Shown: piece after piece, positions 17,477-27,393 of the stretch | How positions within the stretch are numbered: position 1 is the stretch's first letter | How the letters are laid out: the number at the start of each line of letters is the position of its first letter | Source of the DNA: Sulfitobacter guttiformis | GTDB lineage: Bacteria; Pseudomonadota; Alphaproteobacteria; Rhodobacterales; Rhodobacteraceae | Reading direction: 5' to 3' | NCBI RefSeq assembly: GCF_003610455.1 | Contig: NZ_RAQK01000002.1 | Location: 62,001-126,000, forward strand | Length of the DNA: 64,000 nucleotides | Made by a program: the position numbers and the translations under genes | Notes under the pieces: model-generated | Told to the model about the DNA's origin: nothing | Seen by the model: only the letters and a program-made list of their open reading frames with translations | The model's database searches: none

Positions 17477-18682
17477 TCAAAAATATGCTTTCGATATTTG
17501 CGCCGCCAGCGTTGCCGCCAATACCACAGGCACGGCATTCCCGACCTGCGTAAATTGCCTCGCAGTTGGGCCAACGAACCGGTAGTCATCCGGGAAGGTT
17601 TGCAATCTCGCGCACTCCCTGACGCTCAGGGTTCTGGGTATTTCCGGATGTAGGTGCGACCTACCACCACCGTTTGTGCCCCCCGCGATGACCGTCTTGG
17701 ACGGTCGTGTTGGTGTAAGTCGATCAACCCGCCCCAGCTTGTCGCGCTTTCCATAATCCAGAACACGATACCGCTCCACAGAACCGACCCCGTGGCGGCG
17801 TGTCTCGTGGTTCAGGGCGTCGTCCCCCGGCAAGATATCGAGAACGGCACCACAGCCCACGTGATCGCGTTTAAGGGGCATTTCAAAGCATCCCTGCACC
17901 CGGGCGCCAACGACAAACATCCGCTGCCTGAATTGAGGCACCCCGTAATCGGCGGCGTTCCACACCTCTGGCTCTTCCACATTATATCCGGCATGGGTCA
18001 AAATCTTGATGGCCTCACCAAGCTGCTCGCCACCATCAAGATCACGGAGACCGGGGACGTTCTCAATCACGAATGAGGCCGGACGAAAATGGACAATCAA
18101 CTTCACGAAGTCGAAAAGCAGGTTTCCATTTTTCTCATGCGAAAACCCGACCCGTTTGAAATTCTCACCGGAACGGGAAAACCTCTGGTTCGCAGCGATC
18201 GAAAAGGGCTGGCAGGGCGGGCCGCCCACGAAGACCCCCTCGAAGGGGGTGTCAATGATCGGCGTTAACTGCTCGATGATCTCGTCAGTTTTGGAAACAT
18301 CGCCGTTGTAATGGGGCGGGCCAAACACCTTCCATTTTGGACGATTGACACGCAGGGTCTTACAGAAAATCTCGTTGAACTCGAAGGCGGCCTTGTGATC
18401 AAATCCGAGGGCCTCAAATCCAAGATCCATCCCTCCGCAGCCGGTGAAGAATGATACGATCGGCACCCCTTTGGCGGTCTTTTTGAAGCTGTTTAGTGCA
18501 GGCGGCTTTCCACCTGTCCAAGCAAGCGCACGGCTTTTTGCATACACCAGATCGTCAATCTTCCCGCCGACACCCTCCATGACGTTGCAGATATCAACCC
18601 CGGCATCCGCGCCCCTGATTAGGTCTGATTGTGCATCATACAGCTTTTCGGGACTAACAAATGTGGGGTTGTTCATAAGCAT
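17477..18682 (-). CDS. C5-cytosine DNA methyltransferase
   Basis: This 401-residue enzyme carries the class motifs in order: FFTGCGGMDLG (motif I, about 79), GGPPCQPF with the catalytic Cys (about 157), ENVPGL (motif VI), QFRQRMFVVG (motif VIII) and the C-terminal VGNAVPVVLAATLA (motif X). It has an unusual 70-residue N-terminal extension. Its start overlaps the stop of the HNH gene, so the two form a restriction-modification operon carried in the prophage between tail and replication genes. The target sequence cannot be read from the sequence. Confidence 0.92.
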   Translation of the reverse strand: MLMNNPTFVSPEKLYDAQSDLIRGADAGVDICNVMEGVGGKIDDLVYAKSRALAWTGGKPPALNSFKKTAKGVPIVSFFTGCGGMDLGFEALGFDHKAAFEFNEIFCKTLRVNRPKWKVFGPPHYNGDVSKTDEIIEQLTPIIDTPFEGVFVGGPPCQPFSIAANQRFSRSGENFKRVGFSHEKNGNLLFDFVKLIVHFRPASFVIENVPGLRDLDGGEQLGEAIKILTHAGYNVEEPEVWNAADYGVPQFRQRMFVVGARVQGCFEMPLKRDHVGCGAVLDILPGDDALNHETRRHGVGSVERYRVLDYGKRDKLGRVDRLTPTRPSKTVIAGGTNGGGRSHLHPEIPRTLSVRECARLQTFPDDYRFVGPTARQFTQVGNAVPVVLAATLAAQISKAYF

Positions 18683-19857
18683 CAGGGTATCGCCTTAAAT
18701 TCTACTTTGGCCTTATCGTAGACCATCTTTGCTTGGTCGGCATCCAGAAAGTCCTTCTGAGAAGAGGCCTTCAGCCATTGGTCATAATATCTGTGAACGC
18801 CGCGGTGACACGTTGGGCAGACCGCAACGAGATCATCAAGCATGGTTCCTGTCTTCGAGGTCCGTGCCCCTGAGCATAATGGTAACAAATGGTGAACATC
18901 AAGTATCCTCTCAACCCACGGATAAGAGGTGCTGGTGTCCGTGTCGCAAAAATCGCAGATGGCAGAGGGGTAGGCCTTGAAGAATTCCGACCGGATCTTT
19001 CCGTTCCGCTCGATCACCAGATGGGTCTTTCTGGTCTTTCTTCCTTCGGCGAAAGTCGTATCTCCGGAGAAGCCGGACTCCTCTATATCGCTCACTGCGG
19101 TGTCAGCGTAGTCGAGCTGCAGGCGGTCAATCTCCGCCTCGAAAAGGTCTGTTATTCTAAAGATTTCCGCATCACCGGATGCCAGAGGATCGCCGCCAAC
19201 CGGTTCCAGCTGCTGAAATATTTCGAGGGCATCATCCTGTGACAGGGATACCGTGATGTTGCGGCTCTTCAGGGACAAATATGATATCTGGGCTATGACC
19301 TGAATGCTCTCGGCAGCCTGCCTATCGACAGTTGCGAGCGTGTGGCCCGCAGTGGCCAATGGCGCGAAGTCCATCTGACCCTCATCTCCGACGAAGCCCG
19401 AGGCCGCATAGGCGGCGATCACATCGTTAATGCCGGTCGTGAATATCCCGATGCTTGCTCTCGCCAACAGAAATTTCAGAGTGAACAGCAACGGTCTGCG
19501 TATTTCTGCGGTATGATCCCAGGCCTGAAGAGCGGGAGATGGGTCCGTTGTAACCTCGGCCAGAAAGTGAAAATACTCATCCGTGGTGATGCTGCCGTCC
19601 GCTGCCAGGAGCGTGGCCAGCTTCGTCGGTTGCGAACCGGGCCCATCCGATGCGGCGAGAAGCGCAAGCTTAAAAGTGCGGCCGTAATTCCGCCACGGCT
19701 TATAATTCGGGTTGTCCGGCAGGAACGGCAATCCGGTGTCGGCGACAAGAGCGGCGCGGTCCGTTAAACGGAGATCATTCTTCATCGAGAACCGGGCGAT
19801 TTTCTTTAGATTGTCAAATTGGAAATAATCCAATCTTCCCTGATCCCAGTTCCACAT
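18682..19857 (-). CDS. HNH restriction endonuclease (predicted)
   Basis: The 391-residue protein ends in a zinc-linked HNH nuclease module: CDFC (301-304), ILDVHHLLPLCSGA (about 318-331) and CPTCHRGVH (347-355). The first 290 residues, probably the recognition part, match no family I know. Tight coupling to a C5 methylase makes it the probable restriction partner. It has its own AT-rich upstream region rather than a late-promoter element, so it may be expressed in the lysogen. Confidence 0.8.
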   Translation of the reverse strand: MWNWDQGRLDYFQFDNLKKIARFSMKNDLRLTDRAALVADTGLPFLPDNPNYKPWRNYGRTFKLALLAASDGPGSQPTKLATLLAADGSITTDEYFHFLAEVTTDPSPALQAWDHTAEIRRPLLFTLKFLLARASIGIFTTGINDVIAAYAASGFVGDEGQMDFAPLATAGHTLATVDRQAAESIQVIAQISYLSLKSRNITVSLSQDDALEIFQQLEPVGGDPLASGDAEIFRITDLFEAEIDRLQLDYADTAVSDIEESGFSGDTTFAEGRKTRKTHLVIERNGKIRSEFFKAYPSAICDFCDTDTSTSYPWVERILDVHHLLPLCSGARTSKTGTMLDDLVAVCPTCHRGVHRYYDQWLKASSQKDFLDADQAKMVYDKAKVEFKAIP

Positions 19858-19941
19858 ATTGATGCCGCCCCAAAATTTACTACCGTATATGAGGCTTAGC
19901 GTGCATTACACCTGATCGATTCTCTACCTAAGAATGACTTT

Positions 19942-21057
19942 CTACCTTATTCGTGTGCCCCATGCGTCGAGGGTGATCAGACGGTTGCTGACGGTCCGCA
20001 CGGACAGCGGGTATTTTACGCTGACGTCGATGATCGCCGGACCGGCGTTCGGAGCGATCTTTGTGACGTCACGCGCGATATTTCGGCCCGCGAGGCCGTC
20101 GGAGTCTGATCGTGGTCCGGATCCTCCACGCCCCAAGGCGACGTTGTGACCATATGCGCTCCCGCCAACGGTGTGATCATCCAGACCCAGCTCCGTTTCG
20201 CCATATACCGCGCTGGCGGGGCCAAAAATGGAACGCGATGCAATGAACCTTGTGAACGTCCCGATGACGCGACCCTGACCGTCGCGCACGGAGATCAGAA
20301 AATCCGTATAATCTGCGTCAGGATGCGGAATAATTATGAGACGACCGTGCGCAGAAAACGCGTCCATCGGGAGCCTCTTCGGGCTGCTGCACTGGGTGAG
20401 CTCACTATCCTCCCACTCCTCGTTATATATCCCGGGGGCTCTGACGGTCCCGGTGCCCAGCTCGGGGTCCGGATCCTGGAGCTCCACCACATCGTCGTCG
20501 GAGTCGTCCGGTGGGGTCCCGTCCCCGTAAAAGCACAAACATGCGGGCGACATGCTGCCGCTGGGATCGACGTGATTGAACGCCTGATTTGAGAACAGGT
20601 CCAGGGCATCTGATGTGACCGCATACTCGTCGGCGTATGGATATGCGATGATCACCTGTGCGCGGGCCGTCGTGATGCCGGTCACAGGCTGCGTCTCCAG
20701 AGTCATGTCTTCCGGCCGGATGACCATGGCTGGGTGCGACCTCATATACCACTCAAAGCCCCCTGAAGGGGCTCCAGGGACGTCATAGCCGACCTGCAGC
20801 GGTGCCAGCGCATTGAGCTCGACAGAGGGGGCCAGATAGCCGCCCTGGTGAACCCGCAGCGTCTCCCCGAGTGGTGCGGTGCGTTTTTTGAAATCTGATA
20901 GTCTGGCTGTCCGCGCCTCGACATGCCCGGCCTTTTTCAGAAGATCCGCGTCACGCTTTCGACGCGCCCGGTTCCGCTTCTTTCGTGCATCCCTCTCCTT
21001 GAGGGTCATCAGCCGTCCACCCGCCAGCTTTCGGGCCAGGAATGTCTCGTTTTCCAT
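19942..21057 (-). CDS. Phage tail-region protein of unknown function
   Basis: The 371-residue product starts at the ATG that overlaps the preceding stop (TGATG) and has GAGG before it. The N-terminus is very basic (RDARKKRNRARRKRDADLLK); the rest is beta-rich without a recognised fold. It is the last gene of the tail operon, where fibre or baseplate-associated proteins are usually found. Confidence 0.65.
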   Translation of the reverse strand: MENETFLARKLAGGRLMTLKERDARKKRNRARRKRDADLLKKAGHVEARTARLSDFKKRTAPLGETLRVHQGGYLAPSVELNALAPLQVGYDVPGAPSGGFEWYMRSHPAMVIRPEDMTLETQPVTGITTARAQVIIAYPYADEYAVTSDALDLFSNQAFNHVDPSGSMSPACLCFYGDGTPPDDSDDDVVELQDPDPELGTGTVRAPGIYNEEWEDSELTQCSSPKRLPMDAFSAHGRLIIIPHPDADYTDFLISVRDGQGRVIGTFTRFIASRSIFGPASAVYGETELGLDDHTVGGSAYGHNVALGRGGSGPRSDSDGLAGRNIARDVTKIAPNAGPAIIDVSVKYPLSVRTVSNRLITLDAWGTRIR

Positions 21058-21878
21058 CACCTGATCCTCGTCATGAAGGCCTGCCATTTTTGGCCCTCAA
21101 TCGTCAAAAACTGGATGTCGATGAGTGCGTGATCGTTGTCCTCAACCACATCTACCGGGGGCACGGTGACGGTAAGATTGCCCTCTTCGGGCAGGTGCCT
21201 GTATCTGATCCCTCCGATCACATGATCTTCGAGCTCAACGGACATAAAATGGATCTCCTCAGATGCCCATGGACCAGCCCAATCCAGAGCCATGACGTCC
21301 ACCTTGGTATCCGACGCCTCGATGAGTGCCGTAAGGCCCGCTTGATCGCACCTCGCAAGGCCGCGCAGCGCATAGCTGTCATTTTCCCTGGTGTTCATAA
21401 TGTTCTGTTTTGGCGGGTCGAGGTCAAAGTCCTCATCCTCAAAATCGACGTCCATCAGGCCTGTCGCATACTGACCCAGTTTTATGCCGACAGCTGGCAA
21501 GCTGAAGCCCGTGAATGATCCGTCGATTATGGCATGATAGCACGCCAGGACGTCCCACCTGGACGGACTTGCGGCAAGCGGCATGACGCGATTTGTGGAG
21601 ACCGTCGCAGCGATTACGCCCGAAAGAATTCCAGCATCGACGGACGGGGTGACGTCTCCCTCGTCCAATTTTTTCGATTGAGCGTTGACGGGAAGTGACT
21701 CGAGACGCCCGAACAGCTGCCTGCGGTCCGGGGCCCGCGCCTTTTCTGCCTGCTGCTCCCGGGTCTCCATCAGTCGACCGGCCCTCTTTTCTTTGAGATA
21801 TCTCCCAGGGTTGCTGTTATCCATGTATCGCTCACGGAGTGTCTTTTCAGTCGGGCTTCTGACAAATTTTACGGTCAC
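21057..21878 (-). CDS. Phage tail-region protein of unknown function
   Basis: The 273-residue protein shares its general plan with the next gene: a basic N-terminus (YLKEKRAGRLMETREQQAEK) followed by a Val/Asp-rich beta-type region with repeated acidic stretches (VDFEDEDFDLDPP). The start overlaps the preceding gene by one codon. A tail-tip or adhesion role is a guess from gene order. Confidence 0.6.
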   Translation of the reverse strand: MTVKFVRSPTEKTLRERYMDNSNPGRYLKEKRAGRLMETREQQAEKARAPDRRQLFGRLESLPVNAQSKKLDEGDVTPSVDAGILSGVIAATVSTNRVMPLAASPSRWDVLACYHAIIDGSFTGFSLPAVGIKLGQYATGLMDVDFEDEDFDLDPPKQNIMNTRENDSYALRGLARCDQAGLTALIEASDTKVDVMALDWAGPWASEEIHFMSVELEDHVIGGIRYRHLPEEGNLTVTVPPVDVVEDNDHALIDIQFLTIEGQKWQAFMTRIR

Positions 21879-23611
21879 AGCGTGATCCCTTCTGGCAAGT
21901 TTATAATGGTGTCCCCCATCCTGATGGTGACCGGCGGTATGTTCTCAACCGGGACGGGAGACAGGTCCCCAAGATCCATCGAGAAACCCGTTTTCGGCAT
22001 CTCCGCGTCTGGAAATTCTATCTGGACGAACCGCTCGTCCGTCAGGCCCATCTTGAGCTCCTGCTCGACCTGTCCGTCGATGAGCTCCATCTGCTCTACC
22101 ATATAGGATGCATCGCGACCGATGACGGCGCTGATGGCGGGCGGGTGGACGATATTGGACATACTGGTGATGTCCTCGTTGATCTGGACGGATGCGAGAC
22201 CGTCAGGACCGCCTCCGGGCGCCGTAGAGAGACTTTCCGGGTCAGACACGGGGCAGGACAGAGAGAGCGTCACAAGAGACGCCTGATCGACCATAGAGAC
22301 CTCTATACCGGTGACCTTGCCGACCGCGACGCCGGACGGAAGGCGGGCGTCGTAGATCCTCACCCGGTCTTTCAAAGTGAGGGTCATGGCCGCCGTATCG
22401 AAAGTCTGGGCGGTCAGGGTGACGCAGTGCGCGCGCTCAATGGCGATCCGTGCCGCGCGACGGACCATGGCCCGCAGGGACGCGCTGCACTCCGGATTGA
22501 ATTCTCCAGACCTACTCCAGACGCTCGAATTGACCCCATATCTGGTGATCCAATGCGTGCGTGTGAGTGTGCCGCCACCGATCCCCGGATTTTCGCGGTA
22601 GGTCTTGTATGAGTAGGATGATGTGGTTTCGGCAAGTTTTTCAGCGTTCTGGATGGAGGTCTCCTCGGTCACCTGTGAGACCCCTCCGATCTGCTGGATG
22701 GCGGCCCTGACATCCACGCGCAGGGTCTCTTGTCGATCCTGAACCGCCTCGACGATCGCCTCAATGGTCATCTCCTCGATCTCGTTCAGCGGATACTCCA
22801 CAAATTCGGGCTTCGTGATGATACACGTGAAGGGGTCGACCCGCTTTTTATCGGTGTAGACCCGCATTGGAGCGGTGGCCCGGAATTCGGCATTTGTGGA
22901 TAGAAGCCGGTATCCGCCGTCGAGGGTGATCGTCGCAAGGGCGTCCTTCAGCGCAAGGGGGGTGTATGTCCCTCTCTCGGCCTCCGGAACGCTGATAGAG
23001 AAGGCATCCCCCAGATCGACCTTCGCCCACTCCTGATGGCGAAATTCCGTCGTCTCGGTCAGCTCGATTTCATCGATAGGAACTTCGGTCAGGTCGATAT
23101 CGAGGCCCAGGACGGTTGACACGTCAGGGTCAGCACCCTCACCGTATAGTGTGACAGCGGGCGCGGCGCTGCCCGCTATGGGGTCAAGCGATGGGGTATG
23201 GGTTATCGGATCCACGTATACGTCAGACAGCAGGTATGGGGCGGTGCGCCGTGCATCAAGAGACGGCTCCACCCCCTCTGGGACCTCATCGTTTTTCGCC
23301 TTAAAGAGGTTGTCGATCCGCTGCGTGTTGTTTGCACCCCGACACACCAGCTCAAGTTCGACCTGCTGGCCTGCCAGCCTCAGTGGGACGCGCATCAGCT
23401 GCCCTCGGGCTATTGGCGTGAGGGTCCCGTTGATCTCGAGTGACAGGGTCCCGAACTGCGCCGACGGGATACCGGCCTCCGGCATGATTGCGGTGATGTT
23501 GATCGTCCCGGAGTCGCCTTTGATTTGCGAAAACGCGGCACCAAGAATGATCACGTCATCAGTCGCGCCGCCATCCATCCTGAAAATCACGCTGCCCACA
23601 TCATGCGGCAT
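21875..23611 (-). CDS. Large tail/baseplate-like protein
   Basis: The 578-residue protein begins MPHDVGSVIFRMDGGATDD, chosen because GGAGG precedes that ATG; an upstream reading from 23662 would overlap the previous gene. It is beta-rich with long regions resembling tail-hub proteins (VTLSLSCPVSDPES, LRVDVRAAIQQIGGV), but no named domain is recognisable. It follows the tape measure and a distal-tail-like gene, the usual place of the hub or baseplate protein. Confidence 0.65.
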   Translation of the reverse strand: MPHDVGSVIFRMDGGATDDVIILGAAFSQIKGDSGTINITAIMPEAGIPSAQFGTLSLEINGTLTPIARGQLMRVPLRLAGQQVELELVCRGANNTQRIDNLFKAKNDEVPEGVEPSLDARRTAPYLLSDVYVDPITHTPSLDPIAGSAAPAVTLYGEGADPDVSTVLGLDIDLTEVPIDEIELTETTEFRHQEWAKVDLGDAFSISVPEAERGTYTPLALKDALATITLDGGYRLLSTNAEFRATAPMRVYTDKKRVDPFTCIITKPEFVEYPLNEIEEMTIEAIVEAVQDRQETLRVDVRAAIQQIGGVSQVTEETSIQNAEKLAETTSSYSYKTYRENPGIGGGTLTRTHWITRYGVNSSVWSRSGEFNPECSASLRAMVRRAARIAIERAHCVTLTAQTFDTAAMTLTLKDRVRIYDARLPSGVAVGKVTGIEVSMVDQASLVTLSLSCPVSDPESLSTAPGGGPDGLASVQINEDITSMSNIVHPPAISAVIGRDASYMVEQMELIDGQVEQELKMGLTDERFVQIEFPDAEMPKTGFSMDLGDLSPVPVENIPPVTIRMGDTIINLPEGITL

Positions 23612-23612
23612 A

Positions 23613-24182
23613 TCAAACCTCCTCCAGTGATATGGTCCAGGAGGCGGTCGCCGCCGCCTCATCGGAGTCTGTTGTCCAGTCGGTCACAAGGCACGCAAGG
23701 ACGGGCCGGTAGCGGACCAGGACGACTGGCGTGGAAAACGAAACGGTTCGCTGGACACGCAAAAAGCCTATCCGGTTACCGGCCCTGGCCGTCTGCAGGG
23801 GTAGCGGATTTGTCGGCTGTGAGGTCGCGGGGATTTCGACGCCATCATCTGTGATGCCGACCACCTCGATGCCCGCCCTCGGGATTTTTGCGGATACGGC
23901 GCCGCCCGGGACGGACAGGGAAAAATGCTCCGAAGGGATGACCTCGCAGTAGCTGCCCAGATCGATCCCGGAGAGGCCCGCCGCCCAGTGATCCTGAACA
24001 CGGATGTCCACGGAGTATTTCCGGAAGGTGCTTCTGGCCACGTTGACCAGCTCGCCATTGACGGTGCGGCGCAGGTCAGCGGCCTGGCTGATAAGCCTGA
24101 CGCTTTCGGTGACCTGCCAATCCGCCCACGCGGGGATCGTCAGGGTGCTGATTTTCAGCCTTGTGTATTTCTCATTAATCAT
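23613..24182 (-). CDS. Distal-tail-like protein
   Basis: The 189-residue, beta-rich protein (LKISTLTIPAWADWQVTESV) lies directly after the tape-measure gene. Its stop and the next start are within a few bases of each other. Size and position fit a distal tail or tail-assembly protein; no motif confirms it. Confidence 0.6.
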   Translation of the reverse strand: MINEKYTRLKISTLTIPAWADWQVTESVRLISQAADLRRTVNGELVNVARSTFRKYSVDIRVQDHWAAGLSGIDLGSYCEVIPSEHFSLSVPGGAVSAKIPRAGIEVVGITDDGVEIPATSQPTNPLPLQTARAGNRIGFLRVQRTVSFSTPVVLVRYRPVLACLVTDWTTDSDEAAATASWTISLEEV

Positions 24183-26686
24183 CAGTTCCTGCCTCGGTTC
24201 GCGCGGGCAACCATCTGGGAGAAGGCGTCAGCGGGGGATACGTCAACCCGCAGCTCTTCGACGCCAAGCTGAAATATCGCCGCCACACTGCCGCCAGCAG
24301 CCTGCTGCGCGGGTGCCTGCTGGATTACGGGGGCGATGTAAGGGGCAGCCTGCGGGGCATTGAAGGCCAGATCCTGCTGGATGGTGGCGTTGCGTGATGC
24401 CTCCGCAAGCCCCTCGCGCAGGCTCTCCTCGATCCCGGTAAATCCGGTAATGTTTATCTCGGTATCGATGTTGGAGATCTCATTCTCAAGCTCAGACAGG
24501 ACGCCTCCACGGGCCTCTTCGGCACCACGGCGCGCCGCCTCTACGGCGGCCTCACCACCCTGACGAATAACCTCTTCCGTGTCCGCAATTGCCTGATCAA
24601 AGTCGGCGCCACCTCCGAAAATTCCGAAAAGATCATTGATGAAGCCGCCCGCACCGGCGCCTTCCTGCAGCTGCTGGAGGGATGATTTCAGGTATCCCGC
24701 AGCGTAAGCCTGGCCATGCTTTTCGGCGGCCTCAACAGTCTTCTGCTCGATTTCTTTCATGCGATCGTCGAGTTCTTTTGTGCTTGTCACTGCTACATAG
24801 GTTCCCGCAACGGCGGCGGCGCCTGCCGCCCCTGCCGCAAGGGCCCCGGCACCAACGCCCGCAGCCGCTCCAGCTGCTCCAGCGGCGGCAGTTCTTGCCG
24901 CGCCGCCTACTAGACCGATCTTCGTGATTATCGTGCCCAGTCCCGCCAGGGTCAGAGTGAACAGGTCTTTCAGGACGACGCCTACGAACTTGAAGATATC
25001 GACAATTCCGGATCCGGTCCGGAAGTTAGGGAAAATGAAACCCAGAACGGCACCGGTGACCTTTCCGAGGATCTTGTCAGCACCGGCCAGTAGTCCAATA
25101 ACGCCGGTAAGGATCGGCTTCAGCTTCGTCAGGGCGACGCCCATCACGACGAAACCCGCGATCAGACCGGCAGAGCTTAGGTCCACATCGAAAAGCGGCA
25201 GGACTGTCCCGGTTACGAAATCCGCAACCGAATAAAATGCATCTTTTACCGTGTTGATGATGGACAGGACCTCAGAGAGGTCTTGGACAAACGCGCTGAT
25301 ACCATCCGAAAGTGCCGTCAGCCACGGGGCGTCCGTCTCACCGGTCGCCAAGAGGTCCAGAACGGATGAAAACGCGCCCGCCAGGGTGTCTCCGAACAAC
25401 GGGATAGTTTGGGTAGACACGAAATCGGATACGCGCGCGAAGGCGGCCGTGATGCCGTCTATAGCGGGGATCATGGAGGTCTCGATATAGGCCATCCCGC
25501 GCTCGAATATCGGCATCAGCCGCTCGATAGCGGGGAGCATGCGAGACTCAACGCTGTCTGAGATACGCTCGAAGGCGGCCAGACCATCCTGAACGTCGGA
25601 TTTGAGGTCTGAAAACGTCTTTTTGGCCGTCGAAATTCCCTCGTCCATGGCGGTGATCCATGTGGAGTTCGTATCGCCGGTCGCGAGGTAGTCGAATACA
25701 TCGATCAGGAAGCCCGCGAGGCCGCCAATCGCTGCCGTCAGCTTCGGAGTGATGACGTAGAGCAATTCACCGAAGCTTTCGCCAAGCTCTTCAGCGAGGC
25801 CCCGGTATGCCGTGATCCCATCTGTCCGAGCAAATGCGCTATCAATAGAATAATCGCTAAAACCACGGAAAAACGAAAGGCGAAGGCCCTCCCATGCGGC
25901 GGCCTCCCGCGTCAAGGCGTTCTTGTGATCGTATGCGGCCCGAACGTCATCTTCCCGGTATCCGACGAGATCCCGGTAAAGCTCGACGCTCTTTTCGAGA
26001 TCATCAGACCCACCCTCAAGAACCTCAAAAAACAGGGTTCCGGCCTCTTGTCCGAAGAGCTTCTGACTGCCGCGCAGGCCGTCAATGGTTTTTGCGACAC
26101 CCTCATATCCGGCGGCGATTTCCTTCACGATATCAACCGCGTTATTCATCTCCCTGGTGTCGGGATTGATTATTTCCTGCCAGGTTACGCCGATCTGGGC
26201 CAGCTGGCTCTCGGCCTCTTTGCTACCCTCGGAAGCCTCGAACGCGAGATCACGCAGCTTGACCATGACCGCAAGGGCCTGCTCTGCGGATCCTCCGGCA
26301 CGCTCAAAAGCGAACGAGATACCGTTAAATCCGTCAAGATCATCCAGCGCGCCAACGCTTTTTGCCGCGATGCTCATATCCGAGATCACGTCTGTCGTGC
26401 CCTCGACCGTCTGTTTTGCCCTGGCCATCGCGGCCGCAAAGAGGCCCGCGCCAGCGATTGCGGCTCCCAGGGTGATTTTTCCGATCGTCGAGATCAGCTC
26501 CTGCACCCGGGAAAGGGCGTCATCGACGCGCTCCCCGAGGCCACCGAAGCCCTCGGCCGCACGCTCTGCAGATACCTGGATCTCACGGCCAGTGGAGGAG
26601 CTCTCGCCGCGCACCGATGCGAAGGCGGCCCGGATATCGTCCAGGCCGGTGGCCGAGAGGGTAATTTCGATATCCGGTTTTGCCAT
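24182..26686 (-). CDS. Tail tape-measure protein
   Basis: The 834-residue protein opens with DIEITLSATGLDDIRAAFAS and a long coiled-coil region. Hydrophobic helices follow in the middle (TLGAAIAGAGLFAAAMA; GAAAGVGAGALAAGAAGAA). This is the usual make-up of tape-measure proteins, whose length sets tail length. ATG at 26686 has GAAGGA before it. Gene order (chaperone, chaperone extension, tape measure) is that of siphoviruses. Confidence 0.88.
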   Translation of the reverse strand: MAKPDIEITLSATGLDDIRAAFASVRGESSSTGREIQVSAERAAEGFGGLGERVDDALSRVQELISTIGKITLGAAIAGAGLFAAAMARAKQTVEGTTDVISDMSIAAKSVGALDDLDGFNGISFAFERAGGSAEQALAVMVKLRDLAFEASEGSKEAESQLAQIGVTWQEIINPDTREMNNAVDIVKEIAAGYEGVAKTIDGLRGSQKLFGQEAGTLFFEVLEGGSDDLEKSVELYRDLVGYREDDVRAAYDHKNALTREAAAWEGLRLSFFRGFSDYSIDSAFARTDGITAYRGLAEELGESFGELLYVITPKLTAAIGGLAGFLIDVFDYLATGDTNSTWITAMDEGISTAKKTFSDLKSDVQDGLAAFERISDSVESRMLPAIERLMPIFERGMAYIETSMIPAIDGITAAFARVSDFVSTQTIPLFGDTLAGAFSSVLDLLATGETDAPWLTALSDGISAFVQDLSEVLSIINTVKDAFYSVADFVTGTVLPLFDVDLSSAGLIAGFVVMGVALTKLKPILTGVIGLLAGADKILGKVTGAVLGFIFPNFRTGSGIVDIFKFVGVVLKDLFTLTLAGLGTIITKIGLVGGAARTAAAGAAGAAAGVGAGALAAGAAGAAAVAGTYVAVTSTKELDDRMKEIEQKTVEAAEKHGQAYAAGYLKSSLQQLQEGAGAGGFINDLFGIFGGGADFDQAIADTEEVIRQGGEAAVEAARRGAEEARGGVLSELENEISNIDTEINITGFTGIEESLREGLAEASRNATIQQDLAFNAPQAAPYIAPVIQQAPAQQAAGGSVAAIFQLGVEELRVDVSPADAFSQMVARANRGRN

Positions 26687-26687
26687 T

Positions 26688-26825
26688 TTAGATTTCCTTC
26701 TGGATCTTTTGCCAGACCTCTTCACCCGCGTGGGCCAGCTGGTATGCACCGGCCATGTCGAGTTTTCCCATCATCCTGTCCCGGGGCAGCTGAGCATGTA
26801 TTGCCCATACCTGCCGGGGGGACAT
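26688..26825 (-). CDS. Tail-chaperone extension (gpT-like), missed small frame
   Basis: This 45-codon frame begins MSPRQVWAIHAQLPRDRMMG and ends four bases before the tape-measure start. The frame is open further upstream, where it reads ITLDEWIGGVVYQVAQAGHG then LEAVIKM, with the look of conserved protein. It is most likely translated as a -1 frameshift extension of the chaperone gene, like G-T of phage lambda, rather than from its own ATG, for which no ribosome site is evident. Confidence 0.7.
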   Translation of the reverse strand: MSPRQVWAIHAQLPRDRMMGKLDMAGAYQLAHAGEEVWQKIQKEI

Positions 26826-26830
26826 TTTGA

Positions 26831-27364
26831 TCACCGCTTCGAGGCCGTGGCCCGCTTGCGCGACTTGGTAGACGACGCCACCGATCCACTCGTCGAGGGT
26901 GATTTTTTCACCGCTGCCGCTGCGGGATGCAGGATCTTGTCGCCGGTCACTGCCTTCACCTGTGGTGCTTTCGTGGGTGCCATTTCGGCCCTTGGCAAAC
27001 GCGCGCCAAAACGGTCCAAAAAACCCTGCACACCTTTTGGCATGCTGACCTCGACTGCGGTAAGAATTACATCGAAGAGATCACCGGGGGCCAGGCTTCT
27101 TACAACAGCCTTTTCTTCGTCTGTGTCAGCATGAGTGGCCGAGAGGGCAAACTGAACCGCGACTTCGGGGAAGCGGACAGCGATACTACGCACATCGAGA
27201 GTCATGCCGCCGGCGAATGCATCGGCGACCTCCGGATGACGCCGCATCAGGTCGGTGATCTGATCAACCGAAAGGGGAAATACGGCGATCTTGCCGCGTT
27301 CGATCTCCACGATCGTGAAGGGCGCGGGCGCAAGGTCAAGAATGCTTGGTGCTTTTGTGGTCAT
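26831..27364 (-). CDS. Tail assembly chaperone
   Basis: The 177-residue soluble protein lies between the major tail protein and the tape measure. The start at 27364 has AGGAGA upstream. After AAAAVKK the frame-0 ending is low-complexity (SPSTSGSVASSTKSRKRATA), whereas the -1 frame continues with a well-structured sequence. The shift point is probably the A6 run (26903-26908 on the coding strand), giving a second product of about 224 residues. Confidence 0.75.
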   Translation of the reverse strand: MTTKAPSILDLAPAPFTIVEIERGKIAVFPLSVDQITDLMRRHPEVADAFAGGMTLDVRSIAVRFPEVAVQFALSATHADTDEEKAVVRSLAPGDLFDVILTAVEVSMPKGVQGFLDRFGARLPRAEMAPTKAPQVKAVTGDKILHPAAAAVKKSPSTSGSVASSTKSRKRATASKR

Positions 27365-27393
27365 TTTTATTTCTCCTGGGATGGGGTTTGGGT

